Shown here: piece by piece, positions 25,237 to 33,340 of the stretch | How positions within the stretch are numbered: position 1 is the stretch's first letter | How the letters are laid out: each line of letters begins with the position of its first letter | Source of the DNA: Pseudolysinimonas yzui | Lineage (GTDB): Bacteria > Actinomycetota > Actinomycetes > Actinomycetales > Microbacteriaceae | Reading direction: 5' to 3' | DNA length: 52,207 nucleotides | NCBI RefSeq assembly: GCF_014653215.1 | Contig: NZ_BNAI01000012.1 | Span: forward strand, 2,742 to 54,948 | Made by a program: the position numbers and the translations under genes | Notes under the pieces: generated by a model | Told to the model about the DNA's origin: nothing | What the model saw: only the letters and a program-made list of their open reading frames with translations | Database searches by the model: none

Positions 25237-26586
25237 ATGAAGAGAGGTATTCGCATGACCCCACAGCACCTCCGACGTCCGGTTCTCGCTGCGGTTGCCG
25301 CGCTGGGAGCCGCGACGCTCACGCTGACTGCATGCACCAGCGGTGATGGCGACACCGGAGAAAGAGTCCTCAACATCTGGTACGGCTTCGAGCCCGGACA
25401 GGTGGACGCGATCACCGGGCTCATCGAGCAATGGGACGAGGAGAACACGGACATCAGGGTCGAGGTCACCGCGATGGGACCCGACATCAATCCTCCCGCT
25501 TTGCTGCCGGCGCTGACGTCCGGCGACGGCCCCGACCTCTGGGCCGGCGACCTGTCGGCCTCGTGGTCGTACATCAACGCCGGTCTGGTGCTCGACCTCA
25601 CGTCGCAGTACTGCGACAACGGGTGGGGAGACACCCTGCCCGAGGACCTGGCGGCTCTCGTCTCGTCGGATGGCAAGCTGTGGGCGGTTCCCAACAGCAT
25701 CGAATCGACCGGGGTCTTCTACCGCGAGTCGATCTTCGAGGAGCTGGGCCTGGCCATTCCGACGACCTGGGATGAATTCACGGGTCTCATGGACGACCTG
25801 ATGGATGCGGGCTACAACACGCCGCTCGGCGCCGCCGGCCAGGATGCGTGGCCGGTCACCCAGATCCTCAGTGCGGCGTGGGGCGGGGCGGCAGGCCCCG
25901 ACGGGATCGCTGAGACGCTGTACGGCGACGGCAGTTGGACCGACCAGCCGTTCCGCGAGGCGACCGAGGCGTTCGTCGCCCTGCAGGAGGCCGGCTACTT
26001 CGGACCGGACCCGCTCTCGTACACCTACCAGGCGACGATGGCGGAGTTCTACACCGGAGTAGTCCCGATGACCTACACGGGTGGCTTCGTGATCCCGGGC
26101 GCCCAAGAGGACGCGGGTGAGAGCTTCGACGACATCGGAGTCTTCGCGCTGCCGAGCCCGAACGGAGCCCCGACCTACGCCAACGCAAGTCCGGGCGAGG
26201 GCTGGTATGTCAACGCGAACTCGGACGTCGCGGACGATGCGGCGAGTCTGATCGACTACCTCTTCTTCGACGAGGAGAACCGGACAGTGATCCTCGAAGG
26301 CGGGCTGGTTCCCGTCGGTGAGGTGGCGCTGGACGAGGTCGAACTGCCTTCGGTGCTTGAGAAGCTCCTGGCTGAGATGGCCAAGTACCGCGACAACGGA
26401 ACAGTTCCTGCGTTCATCGAGGCCGTCACCCCCGGATCGATCTTCGAGAACATGATGGATGGCAGCCAGGGAGTCCTGGCCGGCTCGGTCAACGCCGAGC
26501 AGCTACTCGCGACGATCCAGCAGACCTGGGAGACCGAGAAGGAGAACGGCAACACGTTGAAGGCGGGATCCCCGCCCGTCTGCTAA
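25237..26586 (+). CDS. ABC sugar importer 2, substrate-binding lipoprotein (449 aa)
   Basis: This is an extracellular sugar-binding lipoprotein. The basic start, hydrophobic stretch and lipobox LTAC (Cys33) are followed by the family-1 solute-binding pattern (VLNIWYGFEPGQVDAI, GDGPDLWAGDLS, IPTTWDEFTGLMDDL). The ATG at 25237 follows GGAGG by 7 nt; an in-frame ATG at 25,189 would add 16 residues without a ribosome site. It starts the long operon that also encodes GH78 rhamnosidase 2 and rhaEW, so rhamnose-containing glycosides are a plausible ligand. It is only distantly similar to binding protein 1. Confidence 0.92.
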   Translation: MKRGIRMTPQHLRRPVLAAVAALGAATLTLTACTSGDGDTGERVLNIWYGFEPGQVDAITGLIEQWDEENTDIRVEVTAMGPDINPPALLPALTSGDGPDLWAGDLSASWSYINAGLVLDLTSQYCDNGWGDTLPEDLAALVSSDGKLWAVPNSIESTGVFYRESIFEELGLAIPTTWDEFTGLMDDLMDAGYNTPLGAAGQDAWPVTQILSAAWGGAAGPDGIAETLYGDGSWTDQPFREATEAFVALQEAGYFGPDPLSYTYQATMAEFYTGVVPMTYTGGFVIPGAQEDAGESFDDIGVFALPSPNGAPTYANASPGEGWYVNANSDVADDAASLIDYLFFDEENRTVILEGGLVPVGEVALDEVELPSVLEKLLAEMAKYRDNGTVPAFIEAVTPGSIFENMMDGSQGVLAGSVNAEQLLATIQQTWETEKENGNTLKAGSPPVC

Positions 26587-26609
26587 CACGGAGCAGATTC
26601 TCGGCAACG

Positions 26610-26642
26610 TGGGGTCTGGGCGCATGGGGCGCCCAGACCCCA
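26610..26642 (+). terminator. intercistronic 14-bp hairpin after binding protein 2
   Basis: A perfect 14-bp inverted repeat (TGGGGTCTGGGCGC and its complement) with loop ATGGG separates the binding-protein gene from the permeases. No T-run follows. Same position and stem length as the hairpin at 4,940-4,970 but unrelated sequence. It argues against the ATG at 26,609 being a permease start. Confidence 0.75.
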
Positions 26643-26668
26643 TCGAATCGGAAGGAAGGGAAGAGCGC

Positions 26669-27598
26669 GTGGTCTCGATTGCGAGCAAAGTGCCGACGCG
26701 GCGGGGTCCTCGCCTGCGCGAAATGCGGCGCGGGGGAAAGCGCACCCTGACTGCGTACCTCTTCCTTGCGCCGGCACTGATTCTCTTCTTGGTGTTCGTG
26801 TTGCGACCCACGCTCGGCCTGTTCGGGCTGTCGCTCTTCGAATGGAACGGCGTCTCACCGACCCGTGAGTTCGTGGGGTTCGACAACTACGGTCGACTCT
26901 TCGAGGATCGCCTGTTCTGGAAGGCCCTCGGAAACAACCTGCTCTTCGTGTTGCTGCTCGTGACGTTCAACCTCGTCGTGGGGCTGATCACGGCCTCAGC
27001 GCTCGCTCGGGCGACCCGGGGTCGATTGATCTACCAACTGATCTTCTTTCTCCCCGTGGTGCAGGCGTCGATCGTCACCGCGCTGGTCTGGGAGTGGATC
27101 TATCAGCCCGGCGGTCTGATCAACAGCTTCCTGAAGACGATCGGGCTCGGCGCCTTTACCAAAGGATGGCTTGGCGACCCGAATACGGCCCTTCCCGCCT
27201 TGGCGCTCGCGGCGGCTTGGTCGGGCTTCGGACTCGCGGTGGTGCTCTTCCTCGCGGGCATCCAGGGGATCGACCGGAGCCTGTACGACGCGGCGAAAGT
27301 CGATGGAGCGAATGTGCGTCAGACCTTCTTCGCCGTCACCATCCCGCAGTTGAGACCGGTCATCACCGTCGTCCTCCTGCTCGAGATGATCGGCGCGTTC
27401 CAGGCGTTCGACATCATCTGGGCGACGACCCGAGGCGGACCTGTGAACTCCACCGAGGTGCTCGCCACCTATATGTTCAAGCGAGGATTCACCGAGGGGC
27501 AGTACGGATACGGGGCCGCGATCGCGGTGACATTCATGGTGATCGTGCTCGTGGCGGCGGTCATCTCGATCATCCTCCGCGAGCGGGGAGAGGACTGA
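26669..27598 (+). CDS. ABC sugar importer 2, MalF/UgpA-type permease (309 aa)
   Basis: This is an inner-membrane permease with about six membrane segments starting at TAYLFLAPALILFLVFVL. Its EAA loop reads SLYDAAKVDGANVRQTFF. The GTG at 26669 follows AAGGGA by about 7 nt; the ATG at 26,609 lies in front of the intercistronic hairpin and is unlikely. A second permease follows after 5 nt. No ATPase gene is present, so a shared ATPase elsewhere is expected. Confidence 0.9.
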   Translation: MVSIASKVPTRRGPRLREMRRGGKRTLTAYLFLAPALILFLVFVLRPTLGLFGLSLFEWNGVSPTREFVGFDNYGRLFEDRLFWKALGNNLLFVLLLVTFNLVVGLITASALARATRGRLIYQLIFFLPVVQASIVTALVWEWIYQPGGLINSFLKTIGLGAFTKGWLGDPNTALPALALAAAWSGFGLAVVLFLAGIQGIDRSLYDAAKVDGANVRQTFFAVTIPQLRPVITVVLLLEMIGAFQAFDIIWATTRGGPVNSTEVLATYMFKRGFTEGQYGYGAAIAVTFMVIVLVAAVISIILRERGED

Positions 27599-27603
27599 TT
27601 CTC

Positions 27604-28503
27604 GTGGCCAGCTCATCGATACTTCCCGCCCGCCGCACCCGCGCGATCGAGCGCGGCCCGCGGCCGCGCAAGCTGACCGGGCGACGCCGCACCACCCGCG
27701 GGCTGTTGTACTTCTACCTCACGGTCGTGGCGGCCTTCTCCATCATTCCGCTCCTGCTCGCGTGGTCGACTGCGTTCAAGGACCGCGCCCAAGTGGTCAC
27801 GAACCCGTACGGTCCACCAATCCCGCCGGCGCTCGACAATCTCGAGACCGCGTGGATCAGCGGTCGATTCAGCGAGTACTTCCTGAACAGCGTCATCATC
27901 TCGGTCGTCTCCGTCCTCGCGATGATCGTCGTGGCGCCGCTAGCCGGCTACGGCTTGGCGCGCATGCGATTCTGGGGACGCCGGGTGGTCATCGTGGTCC
28001 TGCTGATCGGACTGACCATCCCGATCACCGCGATCATCCTCCCGCTCTACACCGTGATGCGGGACTTCGGTCTGCTCAACGGCTACGGTTCCGTGATCAT
28101 CGCCCATGTGGCGATTGGGGCGCCGTTCTTCGCGTTCATCATGCGGGCGTTCTTCCTGCGGCTCCCACCGGAGCTGGAGGACGCCGCCCGTGTCGACGGG
28201 TGCTCGGAGATCCGGGTGTTCTGGAACGTCATGCTGCCGCTCGTGCGGCCCGGGGTGCTCACTGTGGCTCTCTTGGAGTTCCTCTGGTCGTGGAACAACC
28301 TGATCCTGCCCCTGGTGTTTCTCACCACCGATAGCGTCCGAACCCTTCCGGTGGGCATGCTCCTTCTGACCGGCCGCTTCACCACTGATTACGGCTTGCT
28401 CTCTTCTTCAGTACTGATCCTCTCCGCGCCCGTCGTCGTGCTGTTCCTGTTGTTCCAACGCAATTTCGTCGAAGGGCTCGCGAGCGGCTCCGTCAAGGGC
28501 TGA
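27604..28503 (+). CDS. ABC sugar importer 2, MalG-type permease (299 aa)
   Basis: This is the second permease of importer 2. After an Arg-rich N-terminus there are about six membrane segments and an EAA loop reading ELEDAARVDGCSEIRVFW. The GTG at 27604 lies 5 nt after the previous stop with GGAGAGG upstream. The family-typical C-terminus, FQRNFVEGLASGSVKG, is intact. It is followed after 44 nt by the hydroxyacid dehydrogenase gene. Confidence 0.9.
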   Translation: MASSSILPARRTRAIERGPRPRKLTGRRRTTRGLLYFYLTVVAAFSIIPLLLAWSTAFKDRAQVVTNPYGPPIPPALDNLETAWISGRFSEYFLNSVIISVVSVLAMIVVAPLAGYGLARMRFWGRRVVIVVLLIGLTIPITAIILPLYTVMRDFGLLNGYGSVIIAHVAIGAPFFAFIMRAFFLRLPPELEDAARVDGCSEIRVFWNVMLPLVRPGVLTVALLEFLWSWNNLILPLVFLTTDSVRTLPVGMLLLTGRFTTDYGLLSSSVLILSAPVVVLFLLFQRNFVEGLASGSVKG

Positions 28504-28547
28504 TCGGGTCGAGGCTGACCGGGCTCCGCAACGAGGGAAAGAGAATC

Positions 28548-29561
28548 ATGACCGCACTGCCACGAGCCGTCGTCGACATCTTCGGTCGTCGGGTCGATGA
28601 GGTCTTCTCGGCAGCCGACCTGGGTCGGCTGCGCGAAACGGTCGACGTGGTCTGGGCGAGGGATGAAGCGATGCCCGCTGACGCCGCGGGCGCGGCGCTG
28701 GAGTCCGCCGACATCCTGATCTGTTCGCAGTGGCGCTACGGCGACCTGAAAGGGCGCTTCCCGAGACTTCGCGCGATCATCGACGTCGGCGGAGGCCTTC
28801 CTCGGGGCCTCGACTACGAGGAGGCCTTCACGCGCGGGATCCACGTGCTGACGGCCGCCCCGGGCTTCGGCCGCCAGGTCGCCGAGATGGCGCTGGGTCT
28901 CGCGCTCGCCGCGTGCCGCGAGATCACGATCGGCGATCGCGCGATGCGGGCGGGCACCGAGCAGTACATGCATCTTGGGAACGAGACGACGTTCATGCTG
29001 TTCGACAAGCCGATCGGGATCATCGGTTACGGCGGGATCGCGCAGGCACTGCGTCCGCTTCTCGAACCCTTCGGAGGACCGATCTCTGCCCATGATCCGT
29101 GGCTCGGCGACGGGTACCTGCGATCCTGCGGCGTAACGCCGGTCGGGCTCGAGCAGCTCATCTCCGAGTCGAAGGTGATCTTCGTGCTCGCGGCACCGAG
29201 CTCGGAGAATCGTGCCGTCCTGGATCGGCACCTGCTCGAGCTGATCGCACCGGACGCGGTTCTCCTGCTGATCAGTCGCGCACACGTGGTCGACTTCGAG
29301 GCGCTCACCGACCTCCTCGCGGCCGGCCGGTTCCGTGCGGGCATCGATGTCTTCCCCGAAGAACCGCTCCCCGCCGACCACCCGATACGTTCCCTCGAGA
29401 CGGTGGTGCTCTCGGCGCACCGCGCAGGATCGGTACGGGAAGGCATGTGGGACCTCGGCACTCTCGTGGTGGACGACCTCGAGATGCTGGCGCGCGGGCT
29501 CCCGCCGAGACGGCTGCAGGCGGCTGCCAGGGAGCTAGTCGTCCGCCTCACGGAGGCGTGA
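28548..29561 (+). CDS. D-isomer-specific 2-hydroxyacid dehydrogenase family protein (337 aa)
   Basis: This is an NAD(P)-dependent 2-hydroxyacid dehydrogenase, phosphoglycerate-dehydrogenase type. The cofactor motif IIGYGGIA is at 158-165. The catalytic triad reads Arg244 (LISRAHVVD), Glu272 (DVFPEEPL) and His291 (LSAHRAG), all in the expected order. The ATG at 28548 is preceded by GAGGGAAAG. It sits between importer 2 and the isomerase remnant in the long rhamnoside operon. The substrate could be a 2-keto or 2-hydroxy acid made from the imported sugar. Confidence 0.88.
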   Translation: MTALPRAVVDIFGRRVDEVFSAADLGRLRETVDVVWARDEAMPADAAGAALESADILICSQWRYGDLKGRFPRLRAIIDVGGGLPRGLDYEEAFTRGIHVLTAAPGFGRQVAEMALGLALAACREITIGDRAMRAGTEQYMHLGNETTFMLFDKPIGIIGYGGIAQALRPLLEPFGGPISAHDPWLGDGYLRSCGVTPVGLEQLISESKVIFVLAAPSSENRAVLDRHLLELIAPDAVLLLISRAHVVDFEALTDLLAAGRFRAGIDVFPEEPLPADHPIRSLETVVLSAHRAGSVREGMWDLGTLVVDDLEMLARGLPPRRLQAAARELVVRLTEA

Positions 29562-29574
29562 AAGTGAGGAACCG

Positions 29575-29856
29575 ATGAAACTCGGATTCGTCTCCGGCTG
29601 CATGTCCGACGTGCCGCTCGCGGACGTGATCGGGCGGGCAGCGCGGAGCGGCTTCGACACCCTTGAGGTGTCGGCTCGGCTGCCAGGCGGACCGGGCCTG
29701 GCCCATATCGATGCGGCACAGCTGGACGCCGGTGCAGCGGACCGCATCACGACAGAGTTCCGCGACCCCGTCTGGACCGGGTCCGCCGACCGCGTGAAGC
29801 GCGGTCTCGAGATCGCGCGGGACACCCTTCGTCCTCTGGTCGGAGTCCGGCGGTGA
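29575..29856 (+). pseudogene. internally deleted TIM-barrel sugar isomerase/epimerase remnant (93 aa)
   Basis: The first 57 or so residues (MKLGFVSGCM, DVIGRAARSGFDTLEVSA) match the start of xylose-isomerase-like TIM-barrel proteins. The last 35 (DPVWTGSADRVKRGLEIARD, TLRPL) match their usual C-terminus. The middle 200 or so residues, with all metal ligands, are absent, yet the frame is kept. It should not fold as a barrel. Its TGA overlaps the GTG of the rhamnosidase as GTGA, so translating the remnant may still couple rhamnosidase translation. Confidence 0.72.
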
Positions 29857-32579
29857 GCGTCGGGGCGCAGGCGCGGCAGACCGGCCTCGTAGTGACCGGC
29901 CTGCTGACCGACCACGCACCAGAGCCGCTCGGCATCGACGAGCCCCGGCCCCGGTTCTCCTGGCGGCTGGAGAGCACGCTGCGCGACGTCCGTCAGACTG
30001 CCTACCGCGTCACTGTCCGTACCGAATCCGGCGAGGACGCGGGAGCGGAGTGCTGGGACTCTGGCTGGACTGAGAGCGCTGACCAGCTGGGGGTCGAGTA
30101 CGGGGGTGCTCCCCTCACGAGCCGAACCGCGTATTCCTGGCAGGTGCGGGTCCGCACCGCTGACGGCTCCGAGGCAGAGAGCACGACTGCGCGCTTCGAG
30201 ACGGCCTTCTTGTCCCCGGAGCAGTGGCGCGGTGAGTGGCTGGCGTGCGTCTCGATGACGCCCAGAGTGGTCGCGCCCCTAATGCGCCGCGAGTTCGATC
30301 TCGCTGGCGCGATCGAACGCGCCCGCGTGTACGTCAGCGGACTTGGGTACTACGAGCTCTACGTCAACGGCGCCCGCATCGGAGATTCTGTGTTGGACCC
30401 CGCGTGGACGGACTTCCGATCCAGGGCCCTCTATGCGACATACGACGTGACCGAGCACCTCGTGAACGGCGCCAACGCAGTCGGGGTTGCTCTCGGCAAC
30501 GGCTGGTTCGAGCCCATGCCCTCGGCCTTGCCGAGCCAGCTGCAGCCCCAGGTCATCCTCGAGCTGCACGTCGACTTCGCCGACGGGCGAACGTTGGCGA
30601 TCGTCACCGACCGGAACTCGGAGTGGCTCACCACCATCGACGGGCCGATCCTCGGCCACAGCATCTACGGGGGCGAGACCTACGACGCCCGACGGGAGAT
30701 CGCGGGCTGGGCGGAAGCGGGCCTCGATGTCGCGGCGTCGGGTGCCCGGTGGAAGCGGGCGATCCCGGTGGAGCCGCCGGGCGGCGTTCTTCAGGCTCAG
30801 CAGCTGGAGCCCATCCGCATCGTAGACGAGCTCCGCCCGGTCGCGGTCCATCGCGTGGGACCCGAGTCCCAGGTTCTCGACTTCGGGCAGAACTTCGCCG
30901 GCTGGGTCCGAGTTCGGCTCAGCGGCGCGGAGGGGACGACCGTAGCGCTCCGTCATGCCGAGATGGTCCACGAGGATGGCACGGTCAACACCGTCAACCT
31001 GAGAACGGCCGAGGCGACGGACCGCTACATCCTTCCGGGCGGCGAGGCCCGGTGGTTTGAGCCGCACTTCACGTATCACGGCTTCCGCTACGTGCAGGTC
31101 GACGGGTATGCGGCGGATCTATCACTCGAGGACGTACGCGGGTGCGTCGTCCGGTCCGCCGTCGAGCCGATCGGGACCTTCCGCTGCGACAACGAGCTGC
31201 TCGAGCGGATCCATCGCAACGTGGTGTGGACGGAAGGTAGCAACCTGCATGGCCTGCCCACCGACTGCCCTCAGCGCGACGAGCGCCTCGCCTGGCTCAA
31301 CGACATGACGGTCCGAGGCGAGGAGGCGGTCCACAACTTCGGCCTCGCGAGGCTCTATAGCAAGTGGTTCCTCGACATCCTCGACACCCAGGGCGCCGCG
31401 ACAGGCGTCATCGCCGACACAGCGCCCCATGTCCGGTACGGTCATCGTCCTGCCGACCCGGTGGTGAGCAGCTTCTTGCTCGTGCCGTGGCTGCTCCACC
31501 TGCACTACGGGGAGCGCCGTCAGATCGAGCGCAATTTTGGGGACCTCGGCAGGTGGGTCGCCTACCTCGACTCCCTCCGTGTGGACGGGATCATCGAGCA
31601 GTCGGAGATCGGGGATTGGGCGCCGCCCGTCAGCGAGGCGGTCGAGGGCAGTGCTGGTTCAGGTGCCATGTCGGCGGTGACTCCCGGCGGGCTCATTTCC
31701 ACCGGCTTCCTCTACCTCAATCTCCGCCTGATGGCCGACATCGCTTCGGCGCTGGGCCGCACCGAGGACGTAGCCGACTACGAGCAGAGAGCGCGCGAGG
31801 TCCGCGACGCGATCAACACCCGCTTCTACGATCCCGAGCTGTCGCGTTATGGCCCGGGGAACCAGTCCTCCAATGCGTTCCCGCTGTACCTGGGCATCGT
31901 GCCCGAGGAGCACGAGGAGCGGGTCTTCGCGAACCTCGTTCGGGACATCGAGGAGCACGACTACCACCTCACGACCGGCAATCTGTGTACCAAGTACGCC
32001 ATGGACGTCCTCGCCCGCTTCGGCCGCGCCGACGTCGCGATGAAGCTGCTCACGCAGCGGACCTACCCCAGCTGGGGGTTTATGGTCGAGATGGGCGCGA
32101 CCACGATCTGGGAACGCTGGGAACACGTCACCGGCGGGGTCCTCGCCGGCATGGGGTCGCACAACCACCCCATGTATGGGGCGGTCGACGCGTGGTTCTA
32201 TCGGTATCTCGGCGGACTGACGCCTCTGCCGGAGGAGCCCGGGTTCGGCACCATTCTGATTGAGCCGCTGGTACCCGAGGGACTGAGCGAGGCCGAGGTC
32301 GAGCTTAAGACCCCGCGTGGTCTTCTCCGGTCCGCGTGGCGCCGGACCGATGGCGGGGTGCGCTTCACCGTTGTGGTTCCGCCGAACGCCCACGCCTCCG
32401 TCCTCCTCCCGCGCGCCGGAGAGGATGCGGTAACCGAGGTCCGCGAGGGCGACGCGGTGGTGTGGCGTGATGGGCGGCCGGGCGAGCCGGTCCCCGGCGT
32501 GCGCCACGTGTCCGCCGAAGGCAACGGAGTTCGGGTCCAGCTCGGATCCGGGCGTTACGAGTTCGCCGTAAGCGGCTGA
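29853..32579 (+). CDS. alpha-L-rhamnosidase, GH78 (908 aa)
   Basis: This is a second GH78 enzyme, with the full N-terminal layout including the opening LLTDHAPEPLGIDEPRPRFS that is typical of bacterial rhamnosidases. The hallmark TDCPQRDERLAW is at 470-481, and MGATTIWERWEHVTGG lies near 742. No signal peptide is visible, so it is probably cytoplasmic. The GTG at 29853 overlaps the remnant stop. Its Leu-Asn after the hallmark (AWLND) differs from the Thr-Gly-Asp of rhamnosidase 1, and the two N-termini differ, so they likely prefer different rhamnosides. It is co-transcribed with importer 2 and rhaEW. Confidence 0.93.
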   Translation: MSVGAQARQTGLVVTGLLTDHAPEPLGIDEPRPRFSWRLESTLRDVRQTAYRVTVRTESGEDAGAECWDSGWTESADQLGVEYGGAPLTSRTAYSWQVRVRTADGSEAESTTARFETAFLSPEQWRGEWLACVSMTPRVVAPLMRREFDLAGAIERARVYVSGLGYYELYVNGARIGDSVLDPAWTDFRSRALYATYDVTEHLVNGANAVGVALGNGWFEPMPSALPSQLQPQVILELHVDFADGRTLAIVTDRNSEWLTTIDGPILGHSIYGGETYDARREIAGWAEAGLDVAASGARWKRAIPVEPPGGVLQAQQLEPIRIVDELRPVAVHRVGPESQVLDFGQNFAGWVRVRLSGAEGTTVALRHAEMVHEDGTVNTVNLRTAEATDRYILPGGEARWFEPHFTYHGFRYVQVDGYAADLSLEDVRGCVVRSAVEPIGTFRCDNELLERIHRNVVWTEGSNLHGLPTDCPQRDERLAWLNDMTVRGEEAVHNFGLARLYSKWFLDILDTQGAATGVIADTAPHVRYGHRPADPVVSSFLLVPWLLHLHYGERRQIERNFGDLGRWVAYLDSLRVDGIIEQSEIGDWAPPVSEAVEGSAGSGAMSAVTPGGLISTGFLYLNLRLMADIASALGRTEDVADYEQRAREVRDAINTRFYDPELSRYGPGNQSSNAFPLYLGIVPEEHEERVFANLVRDIEEHDYHLTTGNLCTKYAMDVLARFGRADVAMKLLTQRTYPSWGFMVEMGATTIWERWEHVTGGVLAGMGSHNHPMYGAVDAWFYRYLGGLTPLPEEPGFGTILIEPLVPEGLSEAEVELKTPRGLLRSAWRRTDGGVRFTVVVPPNAHASVLLPRAGEDAVTEVREGDAVVWRDGRPGEPVPGVRHVSAEGNGVRVQLGSGRYEFAVSG

Positions 32580-32596
32580 GATAGATGGAGGAGATC

Positions 32597-33340
32597 ATGC
32601 AGACGCCGATCCGGGTGACGGTGTGGGGCGAAAACGTCCACGAGGACCGGGAGGCGAGTGTCCGGGAGATATACCCGGACACGATGCACGAGACGATCGC
32701 CGCGGGCATCCGGGAGCATCTGGGAGAGCAGACCGAGGTGAGGACCGCGTGGTTGCAGCAGCCTGAGCACGGGCTCACCGAGGAGGTCCTCGCCGAGACC
32801 GACGTCCTCACCTGGTGGGGGCACGCGGCCCACGATGAAGTCTCGGACGAGGTCGTGGCCCGGGTGCACCAGGCGGTGCTGTCCGGCATGGGGCTCCTCG
32901 TCCTCCACTCCGGCCACTTCTCAAAGATCTTCATCCGGCTGATGGGCACGACCTGTTCGCTGGACTGGCGCAGCGCGGATGACCAGGAGCTGATCTGGAC
33001 TGTCGCACCCGGCCACCCGATCGCCGAGGGGGTGCCGCACCCTCTCGTCATCGAGCGCGAGGAGATGTACGGCGAGCATTTCGACGTGCCCCAGCCCGAC
33101 GAGCTCGTGTTCATTAGCTCGTTCGGTGGGGGCGAGGTGTTCCGTTCGGGCTGCGCTTACCGGCGAGGCCGCGGACGCGTCTTCTATTTCCGTCCAGGGG
33201 ATCAGGATTTCCCGACCTATCACCAGCCCGGTGTGAAGCGAATCATCTCGAACGCGGTGCGCTGGCTCGCGCCGGGGGAGTTGAGGGAGGCGCCGAACGT
33301 GCACCATCGTCCGATGGCAGGGTGGTTCAACTCCCCATGA
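32597..33340 (+). CDS. ThuA-like protein (247 aa)
   Basis: This belongs to the ThuA family (class I glutamine-amidotransferase-like fold) found in sugar-utilisation operons. The sequence opens with [13 protein letters not shown] and includes [13 protein letters not shown] and [14 protein letters not shown]. The family's trehalose-utilisation member acts with Gfo/Idh oxidoreductases on keto-glycosides, but the biochemical role is poorly defined. The ATG at 32597 follows GGAGGAGATC; its stop overlaps the rhaEW ATG as ATGA. A second ThuA-like gene is at 36,004. Confidence 0.85.
   Translation: MQTPIRVTVWGENVHEDREASVREIYPDTMHETIAAGIREHLGEQTEVRTAWLQQPEHGLTEEVLAETDVLTWWGHAAHDEVSDEVVARVHQAVLSGMGLLVLHSGHFSKIFIRLMGTTCSLDWRSADDQELIWTVAPGHPIAEGVPHPLVIEREEMYGEHFDVPQPDELVFISSFGGGEVFRSGCAYRRGRGRVFYFRPGDQDFPTYHQPGVKRIISNAVRWLAPGELREAPNVHHRPMAGWFNSP

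Noticed and set aside
26609-26668. Upstream ATG start for the importer 2 permease
   Set aside because: The ATG lies directly before a perfect 14-bp hairpin and lacks a ribosome site; the GTG at 26,669 has one.
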